From an uncultured bacterium (GTDB lineage Bacteria; Gemmatimonadota; Gemmatimonadetes; Palauibacterales; KS3-K002), in NCBI GenBank assembly GCA_947581845.1, contig CANPVY010000116.1, positions 1 to 5,234 on the forward strand: DNA of 5,234 nucleotides. The letters are read 5' to 3'. How positions within the stretch are numbered: position 1 is the stretch's first letter; every line of letters starts with the position of its first letter. The position numbers and the translations under genes are program-made. Under the pieces are notes generated by a model, which worked only from the letters and a program-made list of their open reading frames with translations, ran no database searches and was not told the DNA's origin. This document shows positions 1 to 5,234 of this stretch, one piece after another.

Positions 1-431
1 CCCGCCTCCGCAGGATCCTCTTGCGGCAGGAAGAAGCGTCCCAGGACCGGCTCGACGCCGAATATTCGAAAGAAGCTGGGCGAGACGCTCTCGGCCCGCA
101 CCCGCTCTGGCGCGCCCGCGCCCCTGAGACTCAGGTTCACCGCTCTGCGACCGGCCAGCTCCTCCATGGTCCGGCTCAGTTCCCGCATGTCCAAGTAGTC
201 AGCCGGCGAGAAGGAGGAGTAGAATTCGCCCTCTCTCCGCTGTTCCACTACCACCAGCCGCTCCGCGCTCTCGTACGGTAGCGGGCGTAGAACGACGGAA
301 TACAGCACATTGAAGATGGCCGTGTTGCCGCCGATCCCCAGGCCCAAACAGAGCAGCGCGGCGACTGCGAAGACGGGGTTCTTCAGCAGTACTCGCAACG
401 CGAAGCGAAGATCATCGGCGATTCCGTGCAT
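1..431 (-). CDS. ADOP/MacB-like ABC transporter permease, N-terminal part (cut by the window start)
   Basis: The minus strand from ATG at 431 reads 143 uninterrupted codons to the window edge, so the rest of the gene lies outside. The protein opens with a short cytoplasmic stretch, MHGIADDLRFALRVLLKNP, followed by a membrane helix at about residues 20-48 containing LGLGIGGNTAIFNVL, then LRPLPY (48-53) and a soluble region with SPADYLDMRE (75-84) and SPSFFRIFGVEPVLGRFFL (117-135). This order is the hallmark of ADOP-type permeases, which combine MacB periplasmic core and FtsX domains and are usually about 800 residues long. The family resembles macrolide/lipoprotein exporters, but many members have no adjacent ATPase and their substrates are unknown. 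No ATPase is visible here. A GGAGG sequence lies 4 bases before the start. The family call is firm; the substrate is unknown. Confidence 0.9.
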   Translation of the reverse strand, partial: MHGIADDLRFALRVLLKNPVFAVAALLCLGLGIGGNTAIFNVLYSVVLRPLPYESAERLVVVEQRREGEFYSSFSPADYLDMRELSRTMEELAGRRAVNLSLRGAGAPERVRAESVSPSFFRIFGVEPVLGRFFLPQEDPAEA

Positions 432-435
432 GGGT

Positions 436-441
436 CCTCCG
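436..441 (-). promoter_or_regulatory. Ribosome binding site of the ADOP permease
   Basis: On the minus strand CGGAGG precedes the ATG at 431 with four bases (ACCC) between. This supports the chosen start, and family-typical sequence begins within about ten residues of it. Confidence 0.6.
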
Positions 442-488
442 CACTCAGAGGCAAGTCCGGTGCCGGCGTGTCCGGTCGCTTCAATCCG

Positions 489-499
489 TTGTCAGACAA
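489..499. repeat. 11-base palindrome TTGTCAGACAA upstream of the permease gene
   Basis: TTGTC-A-GACAA is a perfect inverted repeat with a single central base. It sits about 58 bases before the permease start, next to the only A/T-rich patch (about 497-509) of this 167-base gap. That position would suit an operator or promoter-proximal site. I could not find a convincing pair of -35 and -10 boxes, so a regulatory role is inference. The rest of 432-598 shows no gene. Confidence 0.35.
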
Positions 500-548
500 T
501 GATTTAACGTAGGTGGGCACCGCGGCCCCGCAGTCGCGCCCTGTCCGC

Positions 549-570
549 TTCCGGCACAGCTCTGTCCGAA
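549..570 (-). terminator. Possible hairpin downstream of the DUF5916 gene
   Basis: An imperfect stem-loop begins 28 bases after the DUF5916 stop codon. TT-CGG-ACA pairs with TGT-CCG-AA around a GCTC loop, with two single-C bulges on one arm. The position suits transcription termination, but there is no T-run on the minus strand after it, so it would be a non-canonical terminator or only a structured spacer. A second inverted repeat, GGCGGC (578-583) with GCCGCC (604-609), spans the stop codon itself. Confidence 0.3.
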
Positions 571-598
571 TACGAACGGCGGCCGCAGGGGCGCCAGC

Positions 599-2770
599 CT
601 ATAGCCGCCACAGATACGAGGTCTTGAAGAAGAGCGCTCTCTTCGTCTCCAGGAATCGATCGCTCTCGACGTACTCGCCGTTCGCCCAGCGAACCTTGTC
701 GTACAGCGATCCGTAGCCGATGTGGATGACCGTGCCTGGAATGTAGGTGAACGAAGCCAGGAAATCAGTGAGAAGCTCGGACCTGTACTCGTTGTACTCG
801 AGGATCCCGCGGAAGAACAGGTAGCGGTTCACTTGATACGTCAGTCTCCCCCGCGTGATGGGATACTCGTAGATCTTCCTAGAGTCTGAATCCCGGTAGA
901 AGTCATTGTAAATGAAGCTGAGATCGAACTGCAGATTGTCCGATGGCTGATAGATGAGGTCGGCCGTCAGACGGTTGCTACTCCCTTGATAGGGATCCTC
1001 AGAGTAGTAGATCGCCTTGACATGTCTATACAAGACGCCCGCGTAGAGCTGTCTTGTGAATTGCCCGCCGCCGAACACGTGGAAGCCACCGGTCTTGAAT
1101 TGCTCACCCAAAAAGACTTCGGTCGAATAAGAGTACTTGACCTTGAAGATGATGCTTCCCCAGAGATAGTTCTGGAACGAGATGTGATTGAACGTCTCCC
1201 AGAGATTGCTGAACTTGTCCCGGGTCTGAGCCGTGAACAGCTCCGCATCGATCCGCCGAACGATGCTTGAGGCGGGATAGAGCTTCGGCCTGAGAAGCGC
1301 GCTGAACTGGAGGATGCCTGCACGTGTGATGTAGCCCGTCTCGGCCCGGAAGTCCTCGGCGATGTCCTTGACGACCAGGCTATAGTCGACGTCCCGGGTC
1401 CCACGAGCAAAGTGAAGCCCGATCGCATGACCGTCCTGCCGCCGAGATGGACTATCCTCCTTCGCTTGCGAGAACAGGCCGTGATATCCCAAGGTGCTCG
1501 ACTCAGTGACTCTGACCTGGCCATCGATGCCGAATACCCGATTGAAGTGGTCTCTGAGCTCCCTGCCGGCGTAGATACCGCCGATGTAGCTGTCCTCGCT
1601 CAATGCCCTCTTGTAGCGGAGTATGGGGAAATGCGCGTATTCGCCTCCGGGTAGCGAGTCCGATTCCGGCAACGCGTCCACCGCGTAGATCGTTGCCAGC
1701 GTGTTCCTGCTGCCGATCTTGCCGGCGAGCTTCGCCCCGCCAACCGGGTCTACGATCGTCCGCGTATACACGATCGACTGGACGGGATCCCTCTCAGAGG
1801 CCGCCGCCGCCGCGACCGTGAAGTGCTCATGCCCCTCGAGAAAGAAGGGCCTCTTCTCAGCGAAATAGAGCTGGTAGCGCAGATTGATATCGACCTGCCC
1901 CGCGTCAGCCTCGATCTGGCTGAAATCGGGATTGTAGGTACCGTCGAGGATCAGGTCCGACGTGATCCCGTACTTCGCCGTTATGCTGATGTCGCCGCGC
2001 TCTTCCTCCGTCGTGAGCTTCCCCTCATCCATCGCCCTCCGCTGGCTGTACGTGACTGCCGGGAGCAACTCGAAGAGGGTAGACCGTTCCAGATCACGGA
2101 AGACCAGCGGGCTCATCTGAGTCAGCCACGATTCTCCTCGTTCCGGATTCAGCGGCGGGCAGGTGCCGTACTGCGACCGCCGGCTGATGTGCCGTTCGAA
2201 GATGACGCCCATCCTTACGGGGTCAGCGTGAGCGAAGCGAATGCTCTTCAGTGGGATTCTGATCTCTACGCTGTATCCATTTTCGTCGACTCGCCCTCCG
2301 CTGTACCACACCAGGTCGACACTCCTGTCCTCCACACCGCCTGCATAGCGGCTGTCTCCCTGGACCCCCTGGGGGTTGATGTAGAACGCGTAGAGTGACT
2401 GCTGATCGTTGAACGAATCGAGATTGATCGCGACCCAGTCATCGCGAGCTATGTTATCCCGGCTGGAGATGGATCTCTTGATCTTGTCAGGTTCGCTGTC
2501 GAGGGCCCGGAAGGCGAAGTAGAGGTTCTCCGCGTCGTACGCCATGTAGGCTCTCGTCTCACCGGCCAGCTCCAGGCCATAGTCAGGTGCGTAAGTCCTG
2601 AACTCGGTCACGTAGGGAGACTCCTGCCAGACGGCGTCATCGAGATTCCCATCGATGACCGGCGGAGTCTCCGTGCGCAGGGGCTCGAGCGGCGCCTGAG
2701 CCCGAACGGGGTCCAGCCACATGAGGAGGAGAACGACCGGTAGAATCAGCTTTGTGACCAGATCTCTCAT
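599..2770 (-). CDS. DUF5916 outer-membrane-type protein with N-terminal CBM9-like domain
   Basis: This 723-residue protein has a signal peptide: a basic start, the hydrophobic stretch LILPVVLLLMWL (8-19) and a likely cleavage after VRA (22-24). Next comes a CBM9-like beta-sandwich domain at about 33-215, introduced by PPVIDGNLDDAVWQ (36-49). The DUF5916 core follows, with the diagnostic NPDFSQIEADAGQVD (280-294) and YFAEKRPFFLEG (302-313). Residues from about 320 to the end alternate in polarity and are rich in Tyr and Phe, as in an outer-membrane beta-barrel; the end, FFKTSYLWRL, looks like a last barrel strand. The family is common in Gemmatimonadota, Acidobacteriota and Bacteroidota and its function is not established; a role in glycan binding or transport is only a guess from the CBM9-like domain. 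The length is normal and the frame intact. GAGG lies 4 bases before the ATG. A run of six alanines (320-324 region, GCC/GCG repeats near 1801-1814) is a minor local oddity. Confidence 0.9.
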   Translation of the reverse strand: MRDLVTKLILPVVLLLMWLDPVRAQAPLEPLRTETPPVIDGNLDDAVWQESPYVTEFRTYAPDYGLELAGETRAYMAYDAENLYFAFRALDSEPDKIKRSISSRDNIARDDWVAINLDSFNDQQSLYAFYINPQGVQGDSRYAGGVEDRSVDLVWYSGGRVDENGYSVEIRIPLKSIRFAHADPVRMGVIFERHISRRSQYGTCPPLNPERGESWLTQMSPLVFRDLERSTLFELLPAVTYSQRRAMDEGKLTTEEERGDISITAKYGITSDLILDGTYNPDFSQIEADAGQVDINLRYQLYFAEKRPFFLEGHEHFTVAAAAASERDPVQSIVYTRTIVDPVGGAKLAGKIGSRNTLATIYAVDALPESDSLPGGEYAHFPILRYKRALSEDSYIGGIYAGRELRDHFNRVFGIDGQVRVTESSTLGYHGLFSQAKEDSPSRRQDGHAIGLHFARGTRDVDYSLVVKDIAEDFRAETGYITRAGILQFSALLRPKLYPASSIVRRIDAELFTAQTRDKFSNLWETFNHISFQNYLWGSIIFKVKYSYSTEVFLGEQFKTGGFHVFGGGQFTRQLYAGVLYRHVKAIYYSEDPYQGSSNRLTADLIYQPSDNLQFDLSFIYNDFYRDSDSRKIYEYPITRGRLTYQVNRYLFFRGILEYNEYRSELLTDFLASFTYIPGTVIHIGYGSLYDKVRWANGEYVESDRFLETKRALFFKTSYLWRL

Positions 2771-2820
2771 CTAACCTCGGCCAGATCCCCACAGCCCGCC
2801 TGCAAACCTATCACGCGGTC

Positions 2821-2870
2821 CAGCGTCTCAGCCCTTCGACGCGGTCGGGGATCCTTTCGACCCGACGCTG
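2821..2870. repeat. Nested inverted repeat in the gap before the DUF5916 gene
   Basis: CAGCGTC (2821-2827) is perfectly matched by GACGCTG (2864-2870), and inside it GGTCG (2843-2847) is matched by CGACC (2858-2862). The element ends about 50 bases upstream of the DUF5916 start, in a 270-base stretch (2771-3040) with no convincing gene. It could form a structured leader RNA, a terminator of the small gene upstream, or be chance in GC-rich DNA. No T-run follows on either strand. I see nothing else supportable in this stretch. Confidence 0.35.
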
Positions 2871-3040
2871 AAACACGTTCCTGGTGATGGTAGACTACTC
2901 GGTGAGCCTCTGAGGGCCGTATGTGACCGCGGGCCGCTCCTGATCCGCTGTCATCGAAGCCCTGCTCGCGGAATCCATCCCCGCCGGATAGACCGGTAAA
3001 CCGCTGCGAGCTGGGCGAGGCTGGTCACGGCTGCATCGCC

Positions 3041-3217
3041 TCAGTATCTCACGCGGCGTGGGCCTGCCATGAACCAGATCATGAAACCGAACGCGGGCAG
3101 TACCAGGATCAGCGCCGTCCACAACACCTTCCCACTCGTGGAGGCGCGGCTCTGGACCACGTTCATGATCGCCCAGATGTCAGCGACCAGAACCAGCAGA
3201 CTGAAGAAACGGCCCAT
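3041..3217 (-). CDS. Small PLDc_N-type two-helix membrane protein
   Basis: This is a 58-residue protein with two membrane helices: about 4-20 (FFSLLVLVADIWAIMNV) and about 32-52 (VLWTALILVLPAFGFMIWFM). A polar linker, QSRASTSGK, joins them, and it ends AGPRRVRY. The pattern of D-W between two helices, a K-x-x-W at the start of helix two, then LP-x-x-G-x-x-x-W-F-x-x-GP, matches the PLDc_N domain (phospholipase D-nuclease N-terminal). That domain occurs at the front of cardiolipin synthases and also as stand-alone miniproteins of unknown function. No catalytic HKD domain follows, so it is not an enzyme by itself. I chose ATG at 3217 because GAGGA lies 8-9 bases upstream; a GTG at 3232 would add five residues (MRKEE) but has only a weak site. 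It lies 120 bases after the hydrolase stop and may share its transcript. Confidence 0.75.
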   Translation of the reverse strand: MGRFFSLLVLVADIWAIMNVVQSRASTSGKVLWTALILVLPAFGFMIWFMAGPRRVRY

Positions 3218-3282
3218 TTCTTCTTTCCTCACAAGAACTTCCGGAGGGACAGATCAGTCACGAACCCTACCGTCACTACGCA

Positions 3283-3303
3283 TGACATCCACCGAAGGTG
3301 TCA
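3283..3303. repeat. Bulged inverted repeat between the hydrolase and the small membrane gene
   Basis: TGACA and CC (with a four-base bulge between) pair with GG-TGTCA around a GAA loop, giving seven pairs; an alternative fold is CACC-GAA-GGTG. It follows directly on the hairpin at 3310-3325 in the minus-strand transcript, so the two form a tandem of stem-loops in a 105-base gap. It may be part of a terminator or an mRNA-stabilising element. Function is inferred from position only. Confidence 0.3.
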
Positions 3304-3309
3304 CAGCCT

Positions 3310-3325
3310 GCTCGCCCAAGCGAGC
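3310..3325 (-). terminator. Possible terminator hairpin downstream of the secreted hydrolase
   Basis: GCTCGC (3310-3315) and GCGAGC (3320-3325) form a perfect six-pair GC-rich stem with a four-base loop. On the minus strand it starts 12 bases after the hydrolase stop codon, the usual place for an intrinsic terminator. No T-run follows, so termination may be partial, or the hairpin may instead protect the mRNA end. Confidence 0.4.
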
Positions 3326-3337
3326 CGCCACGGGCAG

Positions 3338-4135
3338 TCAGCGATTCACGATGGCGCGCAGGAACGCCAGCACGACCTCCCAGTTGCGCTCGACGCTCGC
3401 ACCGACGCGTTCTGCATTGAGCATCGACGACCCGTGCACGCTGGGGTCGGCGATATAGGTGGCGTGCCCTTGTTCCTGGAACATCGCCAGCTGGCGCTGC
3501 ACCTCTTCCTCTTGCATCTCCGAGGCGGACTGCAGAATCAGTAACGGCACGCTCAGTACCGCGCTGTCAGCATCCCGGCGGCACTCCTGCATCTCCGCAC
3601 CACAGGCCGGCGAGAACGCCAATACGCCGTGAACCTCGCCCGGATGCTCCGCGGCCAGGCGGATCGCCAGCGTCGCGCTGTAACTGCTCCCCCAGGCGAT
3701 ACGCACCCCGCTGTAGCCCTCCGTCATCACGTAGCGCAGCGCCGCCTCCAGGTCGGCGTAAGCGTCGCAGTAGGAGTGCTCGGCCCCCTCCAAGGCAGCC
3801 ACCGTGCGGTTGATTCCACCTGGCTGCTCGCCGCCCCGCCGTTGATCGATGGCCAGAGCGTTGAACCCTTGCTCGATCAGCCTGGGCACCAACGGACCGT
3901 ATTCGGCCCGCGCATTACCTCCGCCCTGGTGAAAGAGCAGGATGATGGGCGTCGCCTTGGACTCGTCCCCAAGGCAGAGGTCTCCGTAGACAGTGATCCC
4001 GTCGTCGGTCACGAACGAGACCTCCCGCACGATCAACGAATCGGCTTCTTGGCCGAGGACTCCGGAAGAAGAGTTCAGCGCGGCCAGGGTGGCCACGCCA
4101 AGCGCTACGGCACACTTGCCCACGCGCTGTCTCAT
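3338..4135 (-). CDS. Secreted alpha/beta hydrolase (dienelactone-hydrolase/esterase-like)
   Basis: This 265-residue protein has an N-terminal signal peptide (basic MRQRVGK, hydrophobic to about residue 20, likely cleavage after VLG near 28), so it is probably periplasmic or secreted. The mature part has the alpha/beta-hydrolase order: ITVYGDL strand pair (47-53), oxyanion-type FHQGGG (68-73), AIDQRRGG (95-102), nucleophile elbow WGSSYSA with Ser151 as likely nucleophile, and catalytic His234 in SVHGSS. The acid would fall after strand LLILQSAS, where this protein has Glu206 rather than the usual Asp. Four cysteines remain in the mature protein (54, 123, 178, 185), possibly disulfides. The family hydrolyses esters, lactones or peptide-like substrates; the actual substrate cannot be read from sequence. 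AGGAGGAGG at 4149-4141 lies 5-8 bases before the ATG. It is divergent from the adenosyltransferase gene. Confidence 0.85.
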   Translation of the reverse strand: MRQRVGKCAVALGVATLAALNSSSGVLGQEADSLIVREVSFVTDDGITVYGDLCLGDESKATPIILLFHQGGGNARAEYGPLVPRLIEQGFNALAIDQRRGGEQPGGINRTVAALEGAEHSYCDAYADLEAALRYVMTEGYSGVRIAWGSSYSATLAIRLAAEHPGEVHGVLAFSPACGAEMQECRRDADSAVLSVPLLILQSASEMQEEEVQRQLAMFQEQGHATYIADPSVHGSSMLNAERVGASVERNWEVVLAFLRAIVNR

Positions 4136-4212
4136 GCCGCCCTCCTCCTGGAAATTCGCTACCCCACCGCGGTGAAGCTATGTTTCCGCAGGAAAGGGGG
4201 CCAGAGCGGAGG
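4136..4212. promoter_or_regulatory. Divergent control region with palindrome CACCGCGGTG
   Basis: This 77-base region separates the start codons of the hydrolase (minus) and adenosyltransferase (plus), so it must hold at least parts of both promoters unless these lie inside the genes. It contains the perfect palindrome CACCGCGGTG (4165-4174) and a short inverted repeat TTTCC-GCA-GGAAA (4183-4195). A TATGTT sequence at 4179-4184 could be a plus-strand -10 box, but its -35 partner (TTCGCT, 18 bases upstream) is poor. Palindrome and placement are seen; operator function is inference. It is too short for a cobalamin riboswitch, and no B12-box-like sequence is evident. Confidence 0.4.
4141..4149 (-). 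promoter_or_regulatory. Strong ribosome binding site of the hydrolase gene
   Basis: On the minus strand AGGAGGAGG offers two overlapping consensus AGGAGG sites, 8 and 5 bases before the ATG at 4135. It fixes the start and is the strongest such site in the window, suggesting efficient translation. Confidence 0.75.
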
Positions 4213-4731
4213 ATGCGAGTCGGTTACGTCCAGATCTACACGGGCGACGGAAAGGGTAAGACCACAGCAGCGCTGGGTCTGGCGCTCAGAGCTTCGGGCC
4301 ACGGGATGCGGTCCTATGTGGGCCAGTTCATGAAAGGCCAGCACTACGGCGAGCTGGCCGCACTCCGTGATCATCCCGACATCACGATCGAACAGTACGG
4401 TGATCTCCAGTGTATTCGGCGCGAGGACGTCACCGCCGAGCACATCGCCCAGGCTCACCGCGGCCTGGAGTGTGCCCGCCAGGCGATGCACTCAGGCCAG
4501 TACCACATCATCGTGCTGGACGAGGTCAACGTGGCACTCTGGTTCGGACTGCTGGGCGTCGATGAGGTGCTGGCGTTCCTGGACGAACGGCCAGAGAACG
4601 TTGAGGTCATCCTAACCGGTCGTCGCGCACCCGCCGAGCTCATCGCTGCAGCAGACCTGGTCACCGAGATGACGGAAGTAAAGCATTACTATCAGCGAGG
4701 CGTGACCGCGCGCGATGGCATTGAACGCTGA
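4213..4731 (+). CDS. cobO: ATP:cob(I)alamin adenosyltransferase, CobA/CobO/BtuR family, short form
   Basis: This 172-residue cytoplasmic enzyme transfers the 5'-deoxyadenosyl group of ATP to the cobalt of reduced corrinoids, making adenosylcobalamin. It starts almost at the nucleotide-binding P-loop, YTGDGKGKTTAALG (9-22), followed by GQFMKG (37-42), the acidic strand IIVLDEVNVAL (99-109), LTGRRAP (134-140), ADLVTEM (147-153) and the C-terminal KHYYQRGVTARDGIE (157-171). All family motifs are present. Escherichia coli BtuR (about 196 residues) has a longer N-terminal segment that is absent here, as in other short homologs. The start is uncertain: ATG 4213 gives the family-like N-terminus, but GGAGG touches it and AGGGGG is 12 bases away; ATG 4180, preceded by GGTGA, would add eleven non-conserved residues. 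No other cobalamin gene lies in the window, so it may serve salvage of imported corrinoid. A lipoprotein gene follows after 29 bases. Confidence 0.92.
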   Translation: MRVGYVQIYTGDGKGKTTAALGLALRASGHGMRSYVGQFMKGQHYGELAALRDHPDITIEQYGDLQCIRREDVTAEHIAQAHRGLECARQAMHSGQYHIIVLDEVNVALWFGLLGVDEVLAFLDERPENVEVILTGRRAPAELIAAADLVTEMTEVKHYYQRGVTARDGIER

Positions 4732-4733
4732 TA

Positions 4734-4751
4734 TCGGCGTCGAATAGCCGA
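4734..4751 (+). repeat. Short inverted repeat between cobO and the lipoprotein gene
   Basis: TCGGC (4734-4738) and GCCGA (4747-4751) form a five-pair stem with an eight-base loop that fills most of the 29-base gap. It lies where the ribosome binding site of the lipoprotein gene would be expected, and none is visible there. The stem is short and may be chance. Confidence 0.25.
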
Positions 4752-4760
4752 ACCGCAACG

Positions 4761-5234
4761 ATGCGACTCGACCACATACTCTTGCTCGCTTTGATGCCGT
4801 CCGCCCTGCTCGCGTGCTCCGCAATCGGGCGGGACGAGTCGCGCTGTGCGCGTCACCTGGAAGCGCGCGATGTCGGGGTCCGTGCTGAGGTCTCGATTCC
4901 CCGCGGCGAAGCCTGCTCTGTGGGCAGCTACCAGGTGGCCGTCTGGTTCGAGGACGGGACGGTCCGTGCATTCTCGCGCGAGCGTGGTGGTCAGCTTGCT
5001 GGCCTCTGGCTGGTCGACCTGGCACGCGATGGCGTGCTTGACCTCCTCGTCAGCACGACCTCGGCGGAAAGCGGCTCGTACGGCGCCATCGCGTGGTATC
5101 AATGGACAGCAGACGAATTTGCAGAGCGGGAACTGGCAGCTTTGGACAGCACGCAGCGGAGGGGCTACGCCGGGCACGACTTCTTCGAGGTCGTCGAGGG
5201 CGAGCTGTATCGGAGTTTCCCTCTCTACTCGCAG
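4761..5234 (+). CDS. Lipoprotein with PliI-like lysozyme-inhibitor motifs, C-terminus cut by the window end
   Basis: ATG at 4761 opens 158 codons with no stop before the window edge. The start is a lipoprotein signal: MRLDH, hydrophobic ILLLALMPSALLA, then Cys19 in an LLAC lipobox, so the protein is probably membrane-anchored and faces the periplasm or surface. The mature part has IPRGEACSVGSYQVAVW (46-62), a VCBS-like strand pair LVDLARDGVLDLLVSTT (84-100), then SAESGSYG (101-108), a charged stretch, and GYAGHDFFEV (135-144) with LYRSFPLY (149-156). The SVGSY and SAxSGSY pair resembles PliI, the periplasmic inhibitor of invertebrate-type lysozyme; related lipoproteins carry the GHDxF and RSFPLY tail. 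Cys29 and Cys52 could form a disulfide. Inhibition of lysozyme is inferred from motif memory, not shown. No ribosome binding site precedes the ATG; a second Met at codon 12 would destroy the signal peptide. It lies 29 bases after cobO, probably cotranscribed. Confidence 0.75.
   Translation, partial: MRLDHILLLALMPSALLACSAIGRDESRCARHLEARDVGVRAEVSIPRGEACSVGSYQVAVWFEDGTVRAFSRERGGQLAGLWLVDLARDGVLDLLVSTTSAESGSYGAIAWYQWTADEFAERELAALDSTQRRGYAGHDFFEVVEGELYRSFPLYSQ

Noticed and set aside
967..1524. A 185-codon open frame on the minus strand in a second frame of the DUF5916 gene
   Set aside because: Its Ser/Arg-rich composition is typical of a shifted frame, and the DUF5916 frame continues unbroken through the region.
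1801..1814. GCC-type triplet repeat inside the DUF5916 gene
   Set aside because: It encodes a short alanine run in frame and is too short to suggest a functional or phase-variable repeat.
1823..2398. A 191-codon open frame on the plus strand opposite the DUF5916 gene
   Set aside because: It is the antisense shadow of a well-recognised gene, has no family resemblance, and G/C-rich codons keep such frames open.
2895..3122. A 75-codon open frame on the minus strand overlapping the small membrane gene and the gap
   Set aside because: It overlaps the PLDc_N gene in another frame, looks like shuffled Arg/Pro-rich sequence, and has no recognisable domain.
4136..4212. Possible cobalamin riboswitch upstream of cobO
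   Set aside because: The region is far too short for the riboswitch and contains no recognisable B12 box.
3629..4333. A 234-codon open frame on the plus strand over the hydrolase gene and the divergent region
   Set aside because: It overlaps both the hydrolase and the cobO start in other frames, its product is low-complexity Arg/Gly/Pro-rich sequence, and it matches no family I know.
4692..5177. A 161-codon open frame on the minus strand over the lipoprotein gene
   Set aside because: The plus strand has a lipoprotein signal and family motifs throughout; the minus frame has none.

Overview
The window is GC-rich and carries six protein-coding genes packed at bacterial density, two of them cut by the window ends. 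It suggests a Gram-negative (diderm) bacterium, most plausibly from Gemmatimonadota, Acidobacteriota or a similar environmental lineage. That inference rests on a permease of the Acidobacterial duplicated orphan permease (ADOP/MacB-like) type, a DUF5916 outer-membrane-like protein with an N-terminal CBM9-like domain, and a predicted lipoprotein. No ribosomal or other phylogenetic marker is present, so the placement is tentative.

Layout. Bases 1-4135 are read on the minus strand, in transcription order: a secreted alpha/beta hydrolase (4135-3338), a very small two-helix membrane protein of the PLDc_N type (3217-3041), a DUF5916 protein (2770-599), and the N-terminal 143 residues of an ADOP-type permease (431 to the window edge). 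The gaps between them are 120, 270 and 167 bases. Those gaps contain several inverted repeats, so the four genes need not form one operon. Bases 4213-5234 are read on the plus strand: a short-form ATP:cob(I)alamin adenosyltransferase and, 29 bases downstream, a lipoprotein with PliI-like lysozyme-inhibitor motifs whose C-terminus is cut off. The two blocks diverge from a short control region at 4136-4212 that holds a perfect 10-base palindrome.

Function. Five of the six products are predicted to lie in or beyond the cell envelope: a secreted hydrolase, an inner-membrane miniprotein, an outer-membrane barrel, an inner-membrane permease and a lipoprotein. The adenosyltransferase is cytoplasmic and is separated here from other cobalamin genes. 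I see no sign of a mobile element, CRISPR array, tRNA, rRNA or riboswitch. The most interesting items are the PliI-like lipoprotein, the glutamate in the acid position of the hydrolase, and the inverted repeats between genes. I do not see a clearly new multigene system.
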